From positions 25,758 through 89,757 of the forward strand of contig JBCBQC010000014.1 of assembly GCA_039820405.1 (NCBI GenBank): a stretch of DNA of 64,000 bases, written 5' to 3'. The translations under genes were made by a program, and so were the position numbers. The stretch comes from CALLVY01 sp937899855. Its GTDB lineage: Bacteria; Bacteroidota; Bacteroidia; Chitinophagales; Saprospiraceae. Positions within the stretch are counted from its first letter, which is position 1, and every line of letters begins with the position of its first letter. Of this stretch, positions 43,643 to 53,118 are shown one piece after another. A model generated the notes under the pieces. It searched no databases. It saw only the letters and a program-made list of their open reading frames with translations, and had not been told where the DNA came from.

Positions 43643-43773
43643 ATGGATACGCCCCCTTTGATACCCTAAGAAAACAGGATAATAAAGAATAGAAGACAAC
43701 TAAAACACAAATAAACACAATAAAAAGCCGTAATTTAAAGCAAGCGGCAACGCTCAAAAAAACACTTTTAAGT

Positions 43774-45798
43774 ATGCAAATTCAAAACCGATGGTCCGGG
43801 GCAAGCCCCGCGTGGCTGGGAGTACTCGTCGGCGTCCTGCTGATGAGCTCCTGCTCCCTGACCCAAAGCAATTTCAAGCTGGCGGATCATTCCGCCCAAC
43901 GCACCAACATCGACAGCCTGACCCAAACCTGTTGGGAAGAAAGGGTCGACAATGCCGGGCTGGCCCGTATCCTGGGCCAGGAAGCCCTGGAGACTTCCCG
44001 CGGTATCGACTATTCCACGGGGATTGGGCGGAGTTGTAAATGCCTGGCCTCCATCGCTTACGCCGAGCGGGCTTACGGGGCTGCGGATAGCCTACTCACC
44101 CAAGCCCTGGCGGTATTGGAGGCCAAATCCGAGCCCCCGCTCACGACGGAACAACGGGAATTGGTGGGACAAATTTACCTACAAATGGGAAATGTAAAGC
44201 TACGAAAAGATAGCCGTGAAGCCGGCTTGCAATGGTACCTAAGGGGAGCGGACTACGCCTCGGAGCATCAGTTGAGCTCCTTGGGCTTTTCCTTCGATTT
44301 GGCCATCGCTCGACAAAAGGGGGCTACCAAACAGTACCCCGCTGCCGACAGTTTGTTTCGCCAATTGATCCTCCGACAAGAAGTTGCCGACCGGCCCGCC
44401 CACCAACGGGGCAACGTCTATTACAGCTACGCTACCTTTTTGGCGCGTAGCAAAAAATACGAGGCGGCCCTGCAGTGGTTGGAAAAGGCCCGGGATACCT
44501 TCCGCGACCTGCCGGGCTACCAGCGCTATTACGCCATGACCCTCAACGCCCTGGTCAATCTGGAACAACGGCGGGGCCAGGTAGCAAAGGCGGAAGACTA
44601 CCTGCGCCAGTGCCTCAACATCAAAACCCAGGTGACCCGGGGACAAAGCAACGACCTGTCCTACGAGTACCACAGCCTGGGCAATGTCTACCTCCGCAAA
44701 GAGGATTGGGCCAACAGCGAAGCCTTCTTTACCCGCGCCACCAAAATCGCCGAGGAGGCCAAAGACCACAAACTCCTGACCAAGACCCACCTTGGGCTGT
44801 CCCAACTGCACGCTCGGCAGCGACGCTGGGAATTGGCCCACGAACACCTCAAAGCGAGCTACGCCCAACGCGACAGCTTTATCTCCATCCAGCGAGCCGC
44901 CGCCTTGTCGAGCCTGCTTTCCCAGCACGAGAAGAAGGTGGCCGAAGAGGAGGCAGCCCGATCCAAAGTCCAGGCGGTCACGCTGCGGCAACGCATTTGG
45001 CTACTCCTCAGCTTGGTGGTAATCCTCGGGCTGGGGATTTTTCTTTTCCGGCAGTGGACCAAATACCGGCAGGGTCAATTGGAAAAGGAAAAGGAAATCC
45101 TCCAACGAGAAAATGAAATCCTCCTCAAGGAAGACGAGATCCGCGCCAACAACGCCCACGTCGACGGCCAGGAGGTCGAACGCAAACGCATCTCCGAGGC
45201 CCTTCACGACAGTATGGGTAGCAAACTCGCCGCCCTGCGGATGAACTTAGAACACTTTCGCGAGCACTACGAGAACGTCCTGCCCCAGCAAGGCCACCTC
45301 CTGCTCAAAAACCTCTCCCTGGTCGACGAAGCCATCGGCTACAATCAGAACCTGGCCTACCAACTGATGCCGCCCACCTTATTGCGCCTGGGTTTGCCCG
45401 CCGCATTGCTGTCTCTCAAAGACCGGATGGAGTCCGAAAAATTGCGGATCGAAGTCCACATCTACGGGATGGAGCAGCGCCTACCGGAGAAGCTCGAACT
45501 GTCCCTTTACCGGACCGTGGAGGAGCTCCTCAAAAACATCATCAACCACGCCGGTGCCACCGAGGTCAGCATTGAACTGACCGAACACGGGGGCCAGAGC
45601 TTTAACCTGATCGTGGTCGACGATGGCCAGGGCTTTGAATACGATTCCCAAAAAACGAACTTGGGAATGGGCTTGAGTAACATCAAATCGCGGGTCGAAC
45701 ATTTTAAGGGAACTTTTACCATCGATAGTGCCATTGGTGCTGGAACAACCGTTATCTTAGACCTGCCATTTCCCGTGGCGGAATTGGCCACCTCCTAA
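43774..45798 (+). CDS. Lipoprotein-type TPR sensor histidine kinase (HisKA_3)
   Basis: The 674-residue kinase has an N-terminal signal with a lipobox-like end (GVLLMSSC), periplasmic TPR-like repeats to about residue 385, one transmembrane helix (IWLLLSLVVILGLGIFLF, about 408-425), a coiled coil and a HisKA_3/HATPase core. The phospho-acceptor is H478 in ALHDSMGSKLA; N box VEELLKNIINHAG; G1 box VDDGQGFEYD. The next gene, 36 bp downstream, is its response regulator. The architecture matches the kinase at 2160-4205, so the window holds two paralogous systems of this kind. Confidence 0.92.
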   Translation: MQIQNRWSGASPAWLGVLVGVLLMSSCSLTQSNFKLADHSAQRTNIDSLTQTCWEERVDNAGLARILGQEALETSRGIDYSTGIGRSCKCLASIAYAERAYGAADSLLTQALAVLEAKSEPPLTTEQRELVGQIYLQMGNVKLRKDSREAGLQWYLRGADYASEHQLSSLGFSFDLAIARQKGATKQYPAADSLFRQLILRQEVADRPAHQRGNVYYSYATFLARSKKYEAALQWLEKARDTFRDLPGYQRYYAMTLNALVNLEQRRGQVAKAEDYLRQCLNIKTQVTRGQSNDLSYEYHSLGNVYLRKEDWANSEAFFTRATKIAEEAKDHKLLTKTHLGLSQLHARQRRWELAHEHLKASYAQRDSFISIQRAAALSSLLSQHEKKVAEEEAARSKVQAVTLRQRIWLLLSLVVILGLGIFLFRQWTKYRQGQLEKEKEILQRENEILLKEDEIRANNAHVDGQEVERKRISEALHDSMGSKLAALRMNLEHFREHYENVLPQQGHLLLKNLSLVDEAIGYNQNLAYQLMPPTLLRLGLPAALLSLKDRMESEKLRIEVHIYGMEQRLPEKLELSLYRTVEELLKNIINHAGATEVSIELTEHGGQSFNLIVVDDGQGFEYDSQKTNLGMGLSNIKSRVEHFKGTFTIDSAIGAGTTVILDLPFPVAELATS

Positions 45799-45834
45799 AC
45801 CGATGATCATCAATCGACCAAATCCACCAAACGT

Positions 45835-46494
45835 ATGAAAGCCGCTTCCCAAGCCATTCGTATCGCCATTGCTGACGACCACCAGATCATCATCGACGGA
45901 ATCAAGGCCCTGCTCGAAGGGGTCGCCGATATTGAAATCATCAGCGAAGCCCTCAATGGGGTCCGTCTGCTGGAGCAACTGGCGGGGGGCTGTCGCCCCG
46001 ATATCGTCCTGCTGGACATCAGCATGCCCGAACTCGATGGCATCCAAACGGCGCGGGCCATCATCAAGGACTATCCCGATATCGACATCCTCATCCTATC
46101 GACCCACGATGAGCGGCGTTTGATTCACGAGATTTGGAAGATGGGCATCGAGAGCTACGTGGTCAAGTCAGCTTCCAAAGATGAGATGATCCGGGCCATT
46201 CGCATCATTGCCTCGGGGGGCTCTTATTTTAGTCCGGCCATCAAGGAAAAACTGCGGAAAATGGGGCCGGGCAACAACGAATACCGCGTCGCCGTACACC
46301 CGATTTCCCTGACCAAGCGAGAGATCCAAATCCTCAAGCTCTTCGCCATGGAATATACCGGTGAGGAGGTGGCCAAGGAATTGTTTATCAGTAAAAATAC
46401 CGTAGAAACCCACCGCAAGAACCTGCTGCGCAAGACCAAATCCAAGTCGACCATCGGTTTGGTCAAATTTGCCCTCAAACACAAAATCCTCTAG
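45835..46494 (+). CDS. NarL/FixJ-family response regulator
   Basis: A 219-residue regulator with receiver residues D14, D15 and phospho-acceptor D61 (IVLLDISMPELDG), the switch lysine in YVVKSAS, and a C-terminal LuxR-type helix-turn-helix (LTKREIQILKLFAMEYTGEEVAKELFISKNTVETHRKNLL). It forms an operon with the TPR kinase 36 bp upstream. The neighbouring surface-protein, barrel and protease genes are candidate targets by position only. A dyad GGTCA-AAA-TGACC follows its stop at 46497-46509. Confidence 0.93.
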   Translation: MKAASQAIRIAIADDHQIIIDGIKALLEGVADIEIISEALNGVRLLEQLAGGCRPDIVLLDISMPELDGIQTARAIIKDYPDIDILILSTHDERRLIHEIWKMGIESYVVKSASKDEMIRAIRIIASGGSYFSPAIKEKLRKMGPGNNEYRVAVHPISLTKREIQILKLFAMEYTGEEVAKELFISKNTVETHRKNLLRKTKSKSTIGLVKFALKHKIL

Positions 46495-46692
46495 GGGGTC
46501 AAAATGACCTCACTACATATGGTGATTTCTTTAAGTACCTATCAGTTGGGATTGTCCTCCGAATCGATTTCCGCTAACTTGACTACCGAAAGCCGATCGC
46601 CTCCCCTGGATCAACGGAGCGGTTGGCTTGCCTTAGTAAGTTAAGTTTATGCTTTACGCTCTCTTTCGGAATCCGAACGTCCGAAAAATTTG

Positions 46693-46733
46693 AAGTCGCC
46701 CCGCCGATACCAGGAAGGAGGGGGCGACTTTTT
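46693..46733. terminator. Hairpin terminator between convergent genes
   Basis: AAGTCGCCCC (46693-46702) pairs with GGGGCGACTT (46721-46730) as a 10-bp stem and runs into a short T tract on the plus strand. On the minus strand it is followed by CAAATTTTT. It lies 15 bp after the GH113-like stop and 200 bp after the response-regulator stop, so it can serve both. Confidence 0.65.
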
Positions 46734-46747
46734 CGTTGGGCCAGGAC

Positions 46748-48100
46748 TCAGGGTTCGGGTTTGGTAAATTCCAACAGGGCCTCCTGGAGCGGATCCGCCC
46801 CTTCCCGTTGCAGGTGTAGGGCGAAGGGCTCGTAGGGCAGGTGGTAGTCCTTGGTGGTCAGTTTCCAATACAAGATGCCCCGCAGCAGGTCGTATTCCCG
46901 ATTGATGGCGTGGAGGGCCCGTACCGCCAGGGTCCTTTCCTGCTGATCCGGTTTTTGCTGGGACCACACCAGCAATTCTTTTTCTCCGCTGGCCTCGGCA
47001 ATCGAAAAGCCAAAGCCTTCCCAGGGCATCAGCGTACAATTTTGGCGGTAAATGTAACCCAGTTCGGTAAACAAAACCTTGTGATCGAGTCCCCGCTGCT
47101 GCTGAAAATCGGCCAGCTCGGCAAAGACGCCTTTCCAGGAATGGTAAATCTCGTCGTACTGGCTCATGGTATCGCTGGGGGGCTGGAGCTCGCGGAGTTT
47201 GAAGTAGGCATTGATGCCGATGTAATCCAGGCTGTCCCAGAACTGGACCTCTTGGTAGTTGTCGAAGTTGGCGGCGTAGGTGAGGGCCCCGGGGTAGACA
47301 CCCCGGATTTGGGCGATGAGGGCGTACCAGTGGTCGAGGACGGTGGCGCGGCGTTGGTTGATGGCGGCGAGGGGATCGGCTTGTGGGGCGTAGGCCACCT
47401 GGCGGGCCCAAGTCTGCTTGGCGGCTACCTCGTCGCGGAGGTAGTTTTCGAGGGAGGCGTAATTGACTTCCTTGCCGCGTACCCAGAGGTCCTCCGGTGG
47501 GATCTGGCTGCTGAAGGCCATCCGGTCGGCGATGTATTCCTCCTGTCGGTCGGGGTGGAGGTAGTAGGCTTCCAGCTCGGGGATGGTGGTAAGGGGGCGG
47601 GTGGCGGAAAGCAAACGCAGCTCGCTGCCGATGGCCAATACGTCGACGTCGTAGCGGTCGGCCACCCGAGCCCAGCGCTCCAAAAATACGCCGTACCAGT
47701 GGAACCAGTTTTGGAGGAGGCTATCGGTAGCCGGCATGGTCATGCCGTGCCAGAGGAAGGCATTTTCGGAGAAGTAATGATCGAGGGCAATGCGGGGGAT
47801 GAGGACCACCTTCATCCCGGCCCGTTTGGCGGTCCGGATCTCCTTGATGACGTAGGGTTCGTGCTCTTCCCACCAGATGTTGTCGCTGTCCCAGATGCCC
47901 TGGCGCGCGTACACCGTCACCGACACGGTATTCATCCCCACGTCCCGGAGGGTCCGGACCCAATCGCGGTGACTGGGTTCGTTGATCTGGATGCCTCCCA
48001 GGAAGAAGTCGGATTCCGGCAGTGGGGGGCGGCAAGCCCAGCCGATCAGCAGTATCAATAGTAAGAGGCTTCCCGCCCCCAAGTAATTGGGTCTTGTCAT
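46748..48100 (-). CDS. Glycoside hydrolase GH113-like lipoprotein
   Basis: The 450-residue product starts at ATG 48100 with a lipoprotein signal (GAGSLLLLILLIGWAC). The rest is a TIM-barrel enzyme like GH113 and related GH families: GMNTVSVTVYARQG, MKVVLIPRIALDH, VDVLAIGSELRLL (acid/base Glu), WDSLDYIGINAYF, VLFTELGYIYRQN (nucleophile Glu) and GILYWKLTTKDY. GH113 enzymes cut beta-mannans; the specificity of this one is not certain. As a lipoprotein it probably sits on the periplasmic or outer-membrane side. No polysaccharide-utilisation genes (SusC/D) are adjacent. Confidence 0.78.
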   Translation of the reverse strand: MTRPNYLGAGSLLLLILLIGWACRPPLPESDFFLGGIQINEPSHRDWVRTLRDVGMNTVSVTVYARQGIWDSDNIWWEEHEPYVIKEIRTAKRAGMKVVLIPRIALDHYFSENAFLWHGMTMPATDSLLQNWFHWYGVFLERWARVADRYDVDVLAIGSELRLLSATRPLTTIPELEAYYLHPDRQEEYIADRMAFSSQIPPEDLWVRGKEVNYASLENYLRDEVAAKQTWARQVAYAPQADPLAAINQRRATVLDHWYALIAQIRGVYPGALTYAANFDNYQEVQFWDSLDYIGINAYFKLRELQPPSDTMSQYDEIYHSWKGVFAELADFQQQRGLDHKVLFTELGYIYRQNCTLMPWEGFGFSIAEASGEKELLVWSQQKPDQQERTLAVRALHAINREYDLLRGILYWKLTTKDYHLPYEPFALHLQREGADPLQEALLEFTKPEP

Positions 48101-48279
48101 GTTGGTCGATGTCGTTGCGGTCTTGGTATTTTGCTCGCCCCCGGGACAAACCCCCTTGGGGCTACCCAAGTTAACTGGTTTTGGCGCATAAGGTTGCCCG
48201 GATGTCATTTCCTGATTATTTTTAACTTTTGTAGCCACTCGGGGAATCCCCAGCAGGTGTTGACCCGAGGGACTCGCAG

Positions 48280-48287
48280 TACTTTTG
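48280..48287 (+). promoter_or_regulatory. -7 promoter box of the HAD gene
   Basis: TACTTTTG is an exact match to TANNTTTG and stands 25 nt before the ATG at 48313. The upstream GTTG is 17 bp away, shorter than usual. Confidence 0.4.
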
Positions 48288-48312
48288 TCACGTCTAAAAA
48301 CGCCGCTTCCAC

Positions 48313-48972
48313 ATGCCCAGTATCGCCTTTGACATCTACGGAACCCTCATCGACCCTCTATCCGTTGGGCACCTGCTGGAGGAAATGCTCGGGGACCGGG
48401 CCGCCGCCTTCAACCAACTTTGGCGCAGCAAGCAACTGGAATATTCCTTCCGCAAGGCCGCCATGCGGCAGTTCAACCACTTTACGGAATGCACCCACCA
48501 GGCCCTCCAGTACACCGACGCGGTTTTGGGTACCCAGCTCTCCAGCGCCGACCAGGCCCGACTGCGCGCCGCTTACCGCCGCCTACCCGCTTACCCCGGA
48601 GTGCCCGCCACCCTGGCCCAGCTCCGCAAACGGGGCCACGAACTCCTCGCCTTTTCCAATGGCAAAAAAGCCGATCTGCTGGCCCTCTTCGAAGGGGCGC
48701 AGTTGGCAGCGCACTTTGATCAAGTCCTGAGCGTCGATGAGGTGCGGACCTTTAAACCCGCCCCGGAGGTGTACGAATTGCTCGTCCGTAAGAGCCGTTC
48801 GGATCGCGCGGCTACTTGGTTGGTCTCCAGCAACAGTTTTGACCTCATTGGGGCGGGGGCCGTGGGGCTACCGACGGTCTGGCTCCAACGGCCCGGACAG
48901 GTGTTCGATCCCTTTGGCTACGCCCCCACCCGGGTCATCTCCCAAATCGGCGACTTGTCCGATTTATTTTGA
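48313..48972 (+). CDS. HAD-family hydrolase (haloacid-dehalogenase type II-like)
   Basis: A 219-residue haloacid dehalogenase superfamily protein. Motif I is FDIYGTLID with nucleophile Asp6, motif II is LLAFSNGKK, the motif III lysine lies in FKPAPEVYELL, and motif IV is SNSFDLIGAGAVG. The pattern FDxYGTLxD and SSNSFDLIGA match the L-2-haloacid dehalogenase type II group, although many such proteins are phosphatases. Substrate unknown. The promoter of the next gene (tesB) overlaps its stop, so the two are separate transcripts or only partly coupled. Confidence 0.83.
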   Translation: MPSIAFDIYGTLIDPLSVGHLLEEMLGDRAAAFNQLWRSKQLEYSFRKAAMRQFNHFTECTHQALQYTDAVLGTQLSSADQARLRAAYRRLPAYPGVPATLAQLRKRGHELLAFSNGKKADLLALFEGAQLAAHFDQVLSVDEVRTFKPAPEVYELLVRKSRSDRAATWLVSSNSFDLIGAGAVGLPTVWLQRPGQVFDPFGYAPTRVISQIGDLSDLF

Positions 48973-48998
48973 GCCCCTGCGGGGGATTCCTACCTTTG
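48968..48998 (+). promoter_or_regulatory. Perfect Bacteroidota promoter of tesB
   Basis: TTTG (48968-48971), exactly 19 bp, then TACCTTTG (48991-48998) match the -33/-7 consensus without mismatch. The box ends 6 nt before the ATG at 49004, which places the transcript start at the start codon. The -33 element lies across the HAD stop codon. Confidence 0.7.
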
Positions 48999-49003
48999 GG
49001 GGC

Positions 49004-49882
49004 ATGAAGCAGATCTCCGAACTGGTCGACTTGCTCGATCTAGAAACCATCGAAGACAATATTTTCCGGGGCCGCAGCTACCGTACTCCCTGGGGAAGCA
49101 TTTTTGGGGGACAGGTCCTGGCCCAGGCCCTGGTGGCGGCCACGCGTACGGTCCCTGCCGATCGCGCCTGTCATTCCCTCCACGCTTACTTTATCCTCCG
49201 GGGCGACATTGAGCACCCCGTGGTGTACGAGGTCGACCGGATTCGCGACGGGGGCAGTTTTACCACCCGGCGGGTGGTGGCTATCCAGAAGGGACGCCCC
49301 ATCTTTAACCTCTCCGCCTCCTTCCAACTGAGGCAGGAGGGACTCGAACATCAGATCAGCATGCCCGAGGTTGCTCCGCCCGAGGAATTGCTCACCGATA
49401 CCCAATTGTCGGAAAAACGGGGCGAGCAACTCTCGGAGACCTTTCGATTTTACCAACGCAACCGGCCCATCGAATTCCGTCCGGTGGAGGATTTTCCCCT
49501 GGGCAGCTACGCCTTTGACGACGAAGTGGCCCACGAGCCTTTTCGCCACGTTTGGATCCGCGCCGTGGGCGACTTGCCCACCACGTTTGCGGGCCATCGT
49601 CAGCTATTGGCTTTCGCCTCGGATAGCAATTTGCTGGGGACGGCGCTGCTGCCACATCGACATCAAATCGGGGGGATGCGGGAATTGCAACTGGCGAGTT
49701 TGGACCACGCGATGTGGTTTCACCGCGACTTTAGGATGGACGATTGGCTGCTTTACGCCCTGGAGAGCCCCAGTGCCTCCAACGCTCGGGGCTTCGCACG
49801 GGGGAACATCTTTCGGCGCGATGGCCGCTTGGTAGCTTCGGTCGTACAGGAAGGCCTGATTCGGCGGCGGATCAGGGGTTGA
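49004..49882 (+). CDS. tesB: Acyl-CoA thioesterase II
   Basis: The 292-residue protein is a double-hotdog TesB-type thioesterase that hydrolyses acyl-CoA to free fatty acid and CoA in the cytoplasm. Recognisable are RTPWGSIFGGQVLAQALVAA, HSLHAYFILRGDIEHPVVYEVDRIRDGGSFTTRRV (first hotdog) and LASLDHAMWFHRDFRMDDWLLYALESP (second hotdog with the Asp of the catalytic site), then ARGNIFRRDGRLVASVVQEGLIR. Length is close to E. coli TesB. The start ATG 49004 is fixed by the family N terminus, and the perfect promoter directly before it implies a leaderless mRNA. The 3-prime end overlaps the convergent lipoprotein gene by 11 bp. Confidence 0.92.
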   Translation: MKQISELVDLLDLETIEDNIFRGRSYRTPWGSIFGGQVLAQALVAATRTVPADRACHSLHAYFILRGDIEHPVVYEVDRIRDGGSFTTRRVVAIQKGRPIFNLSASFQLRQEGLEHQISMPEVAPPEELLTDTQLSEKRGEQLSETFRFYQRNRPIEFRPVEDFPLGSYAFDDEVAHEPFRHVWIRAVGDLPTTFAGHRQLLAFASDSNLLGTALLPHRHQIGGMRELQLASLDHAMWFHRDFRMDDWLLYALESPSASNARGFARGNIFRRDGRLVASVVQEGLIRRRIRG

Positions 49883-50357
49883 CGAAGTAAACTTCCTGGA
49901 TTTTGTCCTGCGCAATTTTGTAGATCGCGATGGCCTCCATCTGCTGGGCGGGCTGGTCGGGAAACTGGAAAAAGAGCTTTTCGTGGTCGATCACGGTATT
50001 GGGCGTAACGATGCGGTTGACGACTTCGCAGTGGAGGGTATCCAGACGGTTAAAAAAACTGGCGTAGCCCTCGCGCATCTTGTCTTTGCCTTGATAGCCG
50101 AACTCGGTGATGTTGTTGTACACCCGGACGCTGTCGGAGAAGGGGACCAGAAAGGCATCGATGTCGCGGCGGTTGTAGGCCGCGAGTTGCTGTTGGGCCA
50201 GCTGTTGGCCCACGGTGGGTGGAGCCGCCGGGGCTTCAGAGCTTGTTGTTTCGGTGGAGGCTGCCGATTTGATCTCATTCCCATCGGGAGTGGGCGCCTG
50301 GCAGGCCAACAGGAAGAGCAGGGCTACCAACAAACTAAAATTGGGGGAGTAGGTCAT
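49872..50357 (-). CDS. NTF2-like (SnoaL-type) lipoprotein
   Basis: A 161-residue lipoprotein from ATG 50357: signal NFSLLVALLFLLAC with the lipidation Cys near residue 19, a Ser/Thr/Pro-rich linker, then an NTF2-like cone fold. QQLAAYNRRDIDAFLVPFSDSVRVY is the typical first helix and strand, followed by KDKMREGYASFF. SnoaL-like folds are enzymes or binding proteins for small molecules; the catalytic residues cannot be assigned. The gene lies 34 bp after the sodium/solute symporter gene on the same strand, so they may be co-transcribed. Confidence 0.75.
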   Translation of the reverse strand: MTYSPNFSLLVALLFLLACQAPTPDGNEIKSAASTETTSSEAPAAPPTVGQQLAQQQLAAYNRRDIDAFLVPFSDSVRVYNNITEFGYQGKDKMREGYASFFNRLDTLHCEVVNRIVTPNTVIDHEKLFFQFPDQPAQQMEAIAIYKIAQDKIQEVYFVNP

Positions 50358-50391
50358 ATCATTGTTTTTAGGCGAAGCCATTTTTACCCCG

Positions 50392-51999
50392 TTACCAGAA
50401 CCAGCCGTAGATCACGGCCAGCAGTCCGATGACGATGACGCTGGTGAGGTTGAATACCGTGCCGGTGTCAAAGAGTTCGGCCGGGGCGTCGATTGCTTTG
50501 TCAGCATCTTTGCCCCCTCCCTCGCCCATGGAAATGCCGATGATGAGCAGTGAGATGAGGACAAAGCTGATGCCCATTCGGTGGAGAAAGGCCAGGTCGC
50601 CGGCGAAGGCTTTGAGGCCGAGAGAAATGGGAATAGCTAGGAAGACGGCGGAGAGGGCGGCATTGGTGGTGGTTTTGCGCCAAAACAGGCCAAAGAGGAA
50701 GATGGCTAGGATGCCGGGGCTGATAAAACCGGTGTACTCTTGGATAAACTGGAAGATCTGGTCAAAGCTTTTGAGGGCGGGGGTCATGATGACACCCAGG
50801 ACGATGGCGACGGCAGAGGTGATTTTGCCGATGTTGACCAGTTGCATTTCGCTGGCCTTGGGGCTAAAGAGTTTTTTGTGGATATCGAGGGTATAGATGG
50901 TCGAGGTACTGTTGACCATGGAGCTGAGGGAGGAGCCGATGGCGGCTACGATGGCTGCTACGACGATGCCTTTGAAGCCGGTGAAGACGTAGTTGTTGAT
51001 GACCCAGGGGTAGGCTTGGTCGGCTTTGGTAATGTCGGCGTCCAGTACGAAGGCGGCGATGCCGGGGATGACGACGATAAAGGGGAGGAAGACTTTGATG
51101 AGGGCGGCGAAGACCATCCCCTTTTGCGCCTCGTCGATGTTCTGAGCGGCCAGGGCCCGCTGGATGATGTACTGGTTGAATCCCCAGTAGTAGAGGTTGG
51201 CGATCCACATGCCCCCGATGAGTACGCCGAGGCCGGGGAGCAGGTCGTAGGCTGATTTTGGGATACCGCTTTCGATGTCGATGTAGGTGACATCGGGGGT
51301 AAAGATCATGTCAAATTTTTCGGGGGCTTTTTCGTACAAAACTTGTAGGCCCGTCCAGACGCCTCCGCCATCGCTCAGGGCGTTGAGGATGAGGATGGTG
51401 GCGGCGCTACCACCGACGATGAGGACGATGACTTGGACTACGTCGGTCCAGACGACGGCTTTGAGCCCACCGAAGATGGAAAAGGTCGCCGAGTAGATGG
51501 CCAGTCCGATCACCGCCGTCATGAGGGGAACGCCCATGATGTTTTCGATGGCCAGGCCCCCGAGGTAGAACAGGGAGGTGATGTTGACGAAGACGAAGAG
51601 CAGTACCCAGAAGATGGCCAGCCCCGTGCGGACGCGTCCGTCAAAGCGCTGTTCCAGGAATTGGGGCATGGTGTAGATGTTGTTTTTGAGGAAGAGGGGC
51701 AGCAGGAATTTGGCGACTACGATGAGGGTGGCGGCGGCCATCAGTTCGTAGGAGGAGATGGCCAGTCCGATGGCGAAGCCCGATCCTGCCATTCCGATCA
51801 TCTGTTCGGCCGAGATGTTGGAGGCGATCAGCGAACCGCCGACGGCCCACCAGGGGAGGGATTTGCTGGCGAGGAAGTAATCGCTGGAATTTTCGGTTCG
51901 GTTGCGTTGCGCAATCCAGATGCCAAAGCCCATCATCAGGACGAGGTAGGTGATGAAGACGCCCAGGTCGAGATTGGTGAAGTTCAAAGCTGTATTCAC
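50392..51999 (-). CDS. Sodium/solute symporter (SSS, SGLT-like)
   Basis: The 535-residue inner-membrane protein has about 14 helices of the LeuT-like SSS fold. Marks are DYFLASKSLPWWAVGGSLIASNISAEQMIGMAGSG (helix 1, sodium-site region), TMPQFLEQRFDGRVR, GGLKAVVWTDVVQVIVLIVG, and GLGVLIGGMWIANLYYWGFNQYIIQRALAA. These match the sodium/glucose-type branch (SGLT/vSGLT) common in Bacteroidota for sugars such as galactose. The start codon is GTG at 51999. The lipoprotein gene downstream may belong to the same transcript. Confidence 0.9.
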   Translation of the reverse strand: MNTALNFTNLDLGVFITYLVLMMGFGIWIAQRNRTENSSDYFLASKSLPWWAVGGSLIASNISAEQMIGMAGSGFAIGLAISSYELMAAATLIVVAKFLLPLFLKNNIYTMPQFLEQRFDGRVRTGLAIFWVLLFVFVNITSLFYLGGLAIENIMGVPLMTAVIGLAIYSATFSIFGGLKAVVWTDVVQVIVLIVGGSAATILILNALSDGGGVWTGLQVLYEKAPEKFDMIFTPDVTYIDIESGIPKSAYDLLPGLGVLIGGMWIANLYYWGFNQYIIQRALAAQNIDEAQKGMVFAALIKVFLPFIVVIPGIAAFVLDADITKADQAYPWVINNYVFTGFKGIVVAAIVAAIGSSLSSMVNSTSTIYTLDIHKKLFSPKASEMQLVNIGKITSAVAIVLGVIMTPALKSFDQIFQFIQEYTGFISPGILAIFLFGLFWRKTTTNAALSAVFLAIPISLGLKAFAGDLAFLHRMGISFVLISLLIIGISMGEGGGKDADKAIDAPAELFDTGTVFNLTSVIVIGLLAVIYGWFW

Positions 52000-52170
52000 G
52001 TGTAGTTGGTTTTTTTTATTGAGTTATAAAGAAAGAAAAAAAATCCCCATTATCGAAATCCACCTTTCAAAAAGGTCCGTCGGGACGGCGATGGTGTTAA
52101 GAAGTCTTAAATTGAGGTAATTTGCGGGCAATATGACTAAATTGTCCGTCTGACTAATCCACTGTACATT

Positions 52171-52614
52171 ATGCGTTGTCATTTTTGGGGGGCCGTTTTG
52201 GTGGGGGTGATCACCGCGCTACCGGGGCGGGCCCAGGAGTTTTTGGGTTGGGAAATCTTGGCGGACGTGCAGTTCGAATCCGAGTATTCCGAGACCTGGG
52301 GCGTTGACATTCTCACCGCCGAGTTTGGCGAGATCGTCAAGAGCTTGGAGGGCAATGAAGTGGTCCTTTCCGGCTACATGATTCCCCTTGATGCCCTGGG
52401 TACCAGCTACGTTCTTTCCCGCAATCCGAATGCTTCCTGTTTTTTTTGCGGGGGGGCGGGGCCCGAGACGGTGGTCAGCTTACAGCTCCAGGCCCAGCAC
52501 CTCAAGCGCTACCGAACCGATGCTTACCTGACCTTTAAGGGGATCCTGGTGCTCAATGTGTCGAATGAGCGGCAGCTGAATTACGTGTTGCGAGAGGCGG
52601 AGCCCTTTCCGTAG
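52171..52614 (+). CDS. Secreted DUF3299-like protein
   Basis: A 147-residue product with a signal peptide (FWGAVLVGVITALPGRAQ). The domain is like DUF3299: GWEILADVQFE, then LEGNEVVLSGYMIPLD, NASCFFCGGAGPETVV and the terminal LTFKGILVLN strand. The Cys pair in CFFCGG lies where DUF3299 proteins have a CC motif. DUF3299 proteins are often near metal- or lipoprotein-related genes, but no function is set. It stands alone between a divergent symporter and a long non-coding stretch. Confidence 0.65.
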   Translation: MRCHFWGAVLVGVITALPGRAQEFLGWEILADVQFESEYSETWGVDILTAEFGEIVKSLEGNEVVLSGYMIPLDALGTSYVLSRNPNASCFFCGGAGPETVVSLQLQAQHLKRYRTDAYLTFKGILVLNVSNERQLNYVLREAEPFP

Positions 52615-53118
52615 GGGAGGATTGTGCGTAGTTGTGCAGAGTACTACGAAGAGGTATCAGGTGCTGAGGGATGGTCAGAATGGAGGTAGTGGTTGGATAG
52701 GTGGCAGAGTGCTAAATTGTTGGGCGAGGGGTATGAATCTTGTGGGGGAAAGCAGAGTGGTGATGGGTTATTTGAGGGCTGGATACAGATCGGGGCTTGG
52801 GTGGGACCCGCCCTCAAGGTACGACCATTCACCGTACCCCTAGATAAAACTACACCACCGGCATAGCTTTATCACCCAGACCTGGGTCCTGATCCCAGTC
52901 GTGGAGAAAAACGACCATCCTTTCCACCCTCTAGAATCAGGAAAAGATACTACATAGACGCTTTTGAAGGCAAAATTCCATAAGATTTAGGAAAAGTAAT
53001 ATGTATTTGACGGGTAAGTCACTGAAAAACAGGGGTTTGAAGTCCCCATTTTTTTACATTTATCAAATGTGATGTTTTCAGATGTTTGGCCGTCAAGGCC
53101 CAAATCATCCCCCGCCGC
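52615..53118. other. 504-bp stretch without a recognisable gene
   Basis: Base composition falls toward AT in the second half. A 73-codon open frame (52622-52843) has no family features and codon use unlike neighbours. I see no terminator, repeat or RNA gene. It may be the common 3-prime region of the convergent DUF3299-like and yebC genes or hold a degraded gene. Confidence 0.5.

Noticed and set aside
46841..48061. A 406-codon open frame on the plus strand
   Set aside because: Antisense to the GH113-like lipoprotein gene with its catalytic motifs; no family signal.
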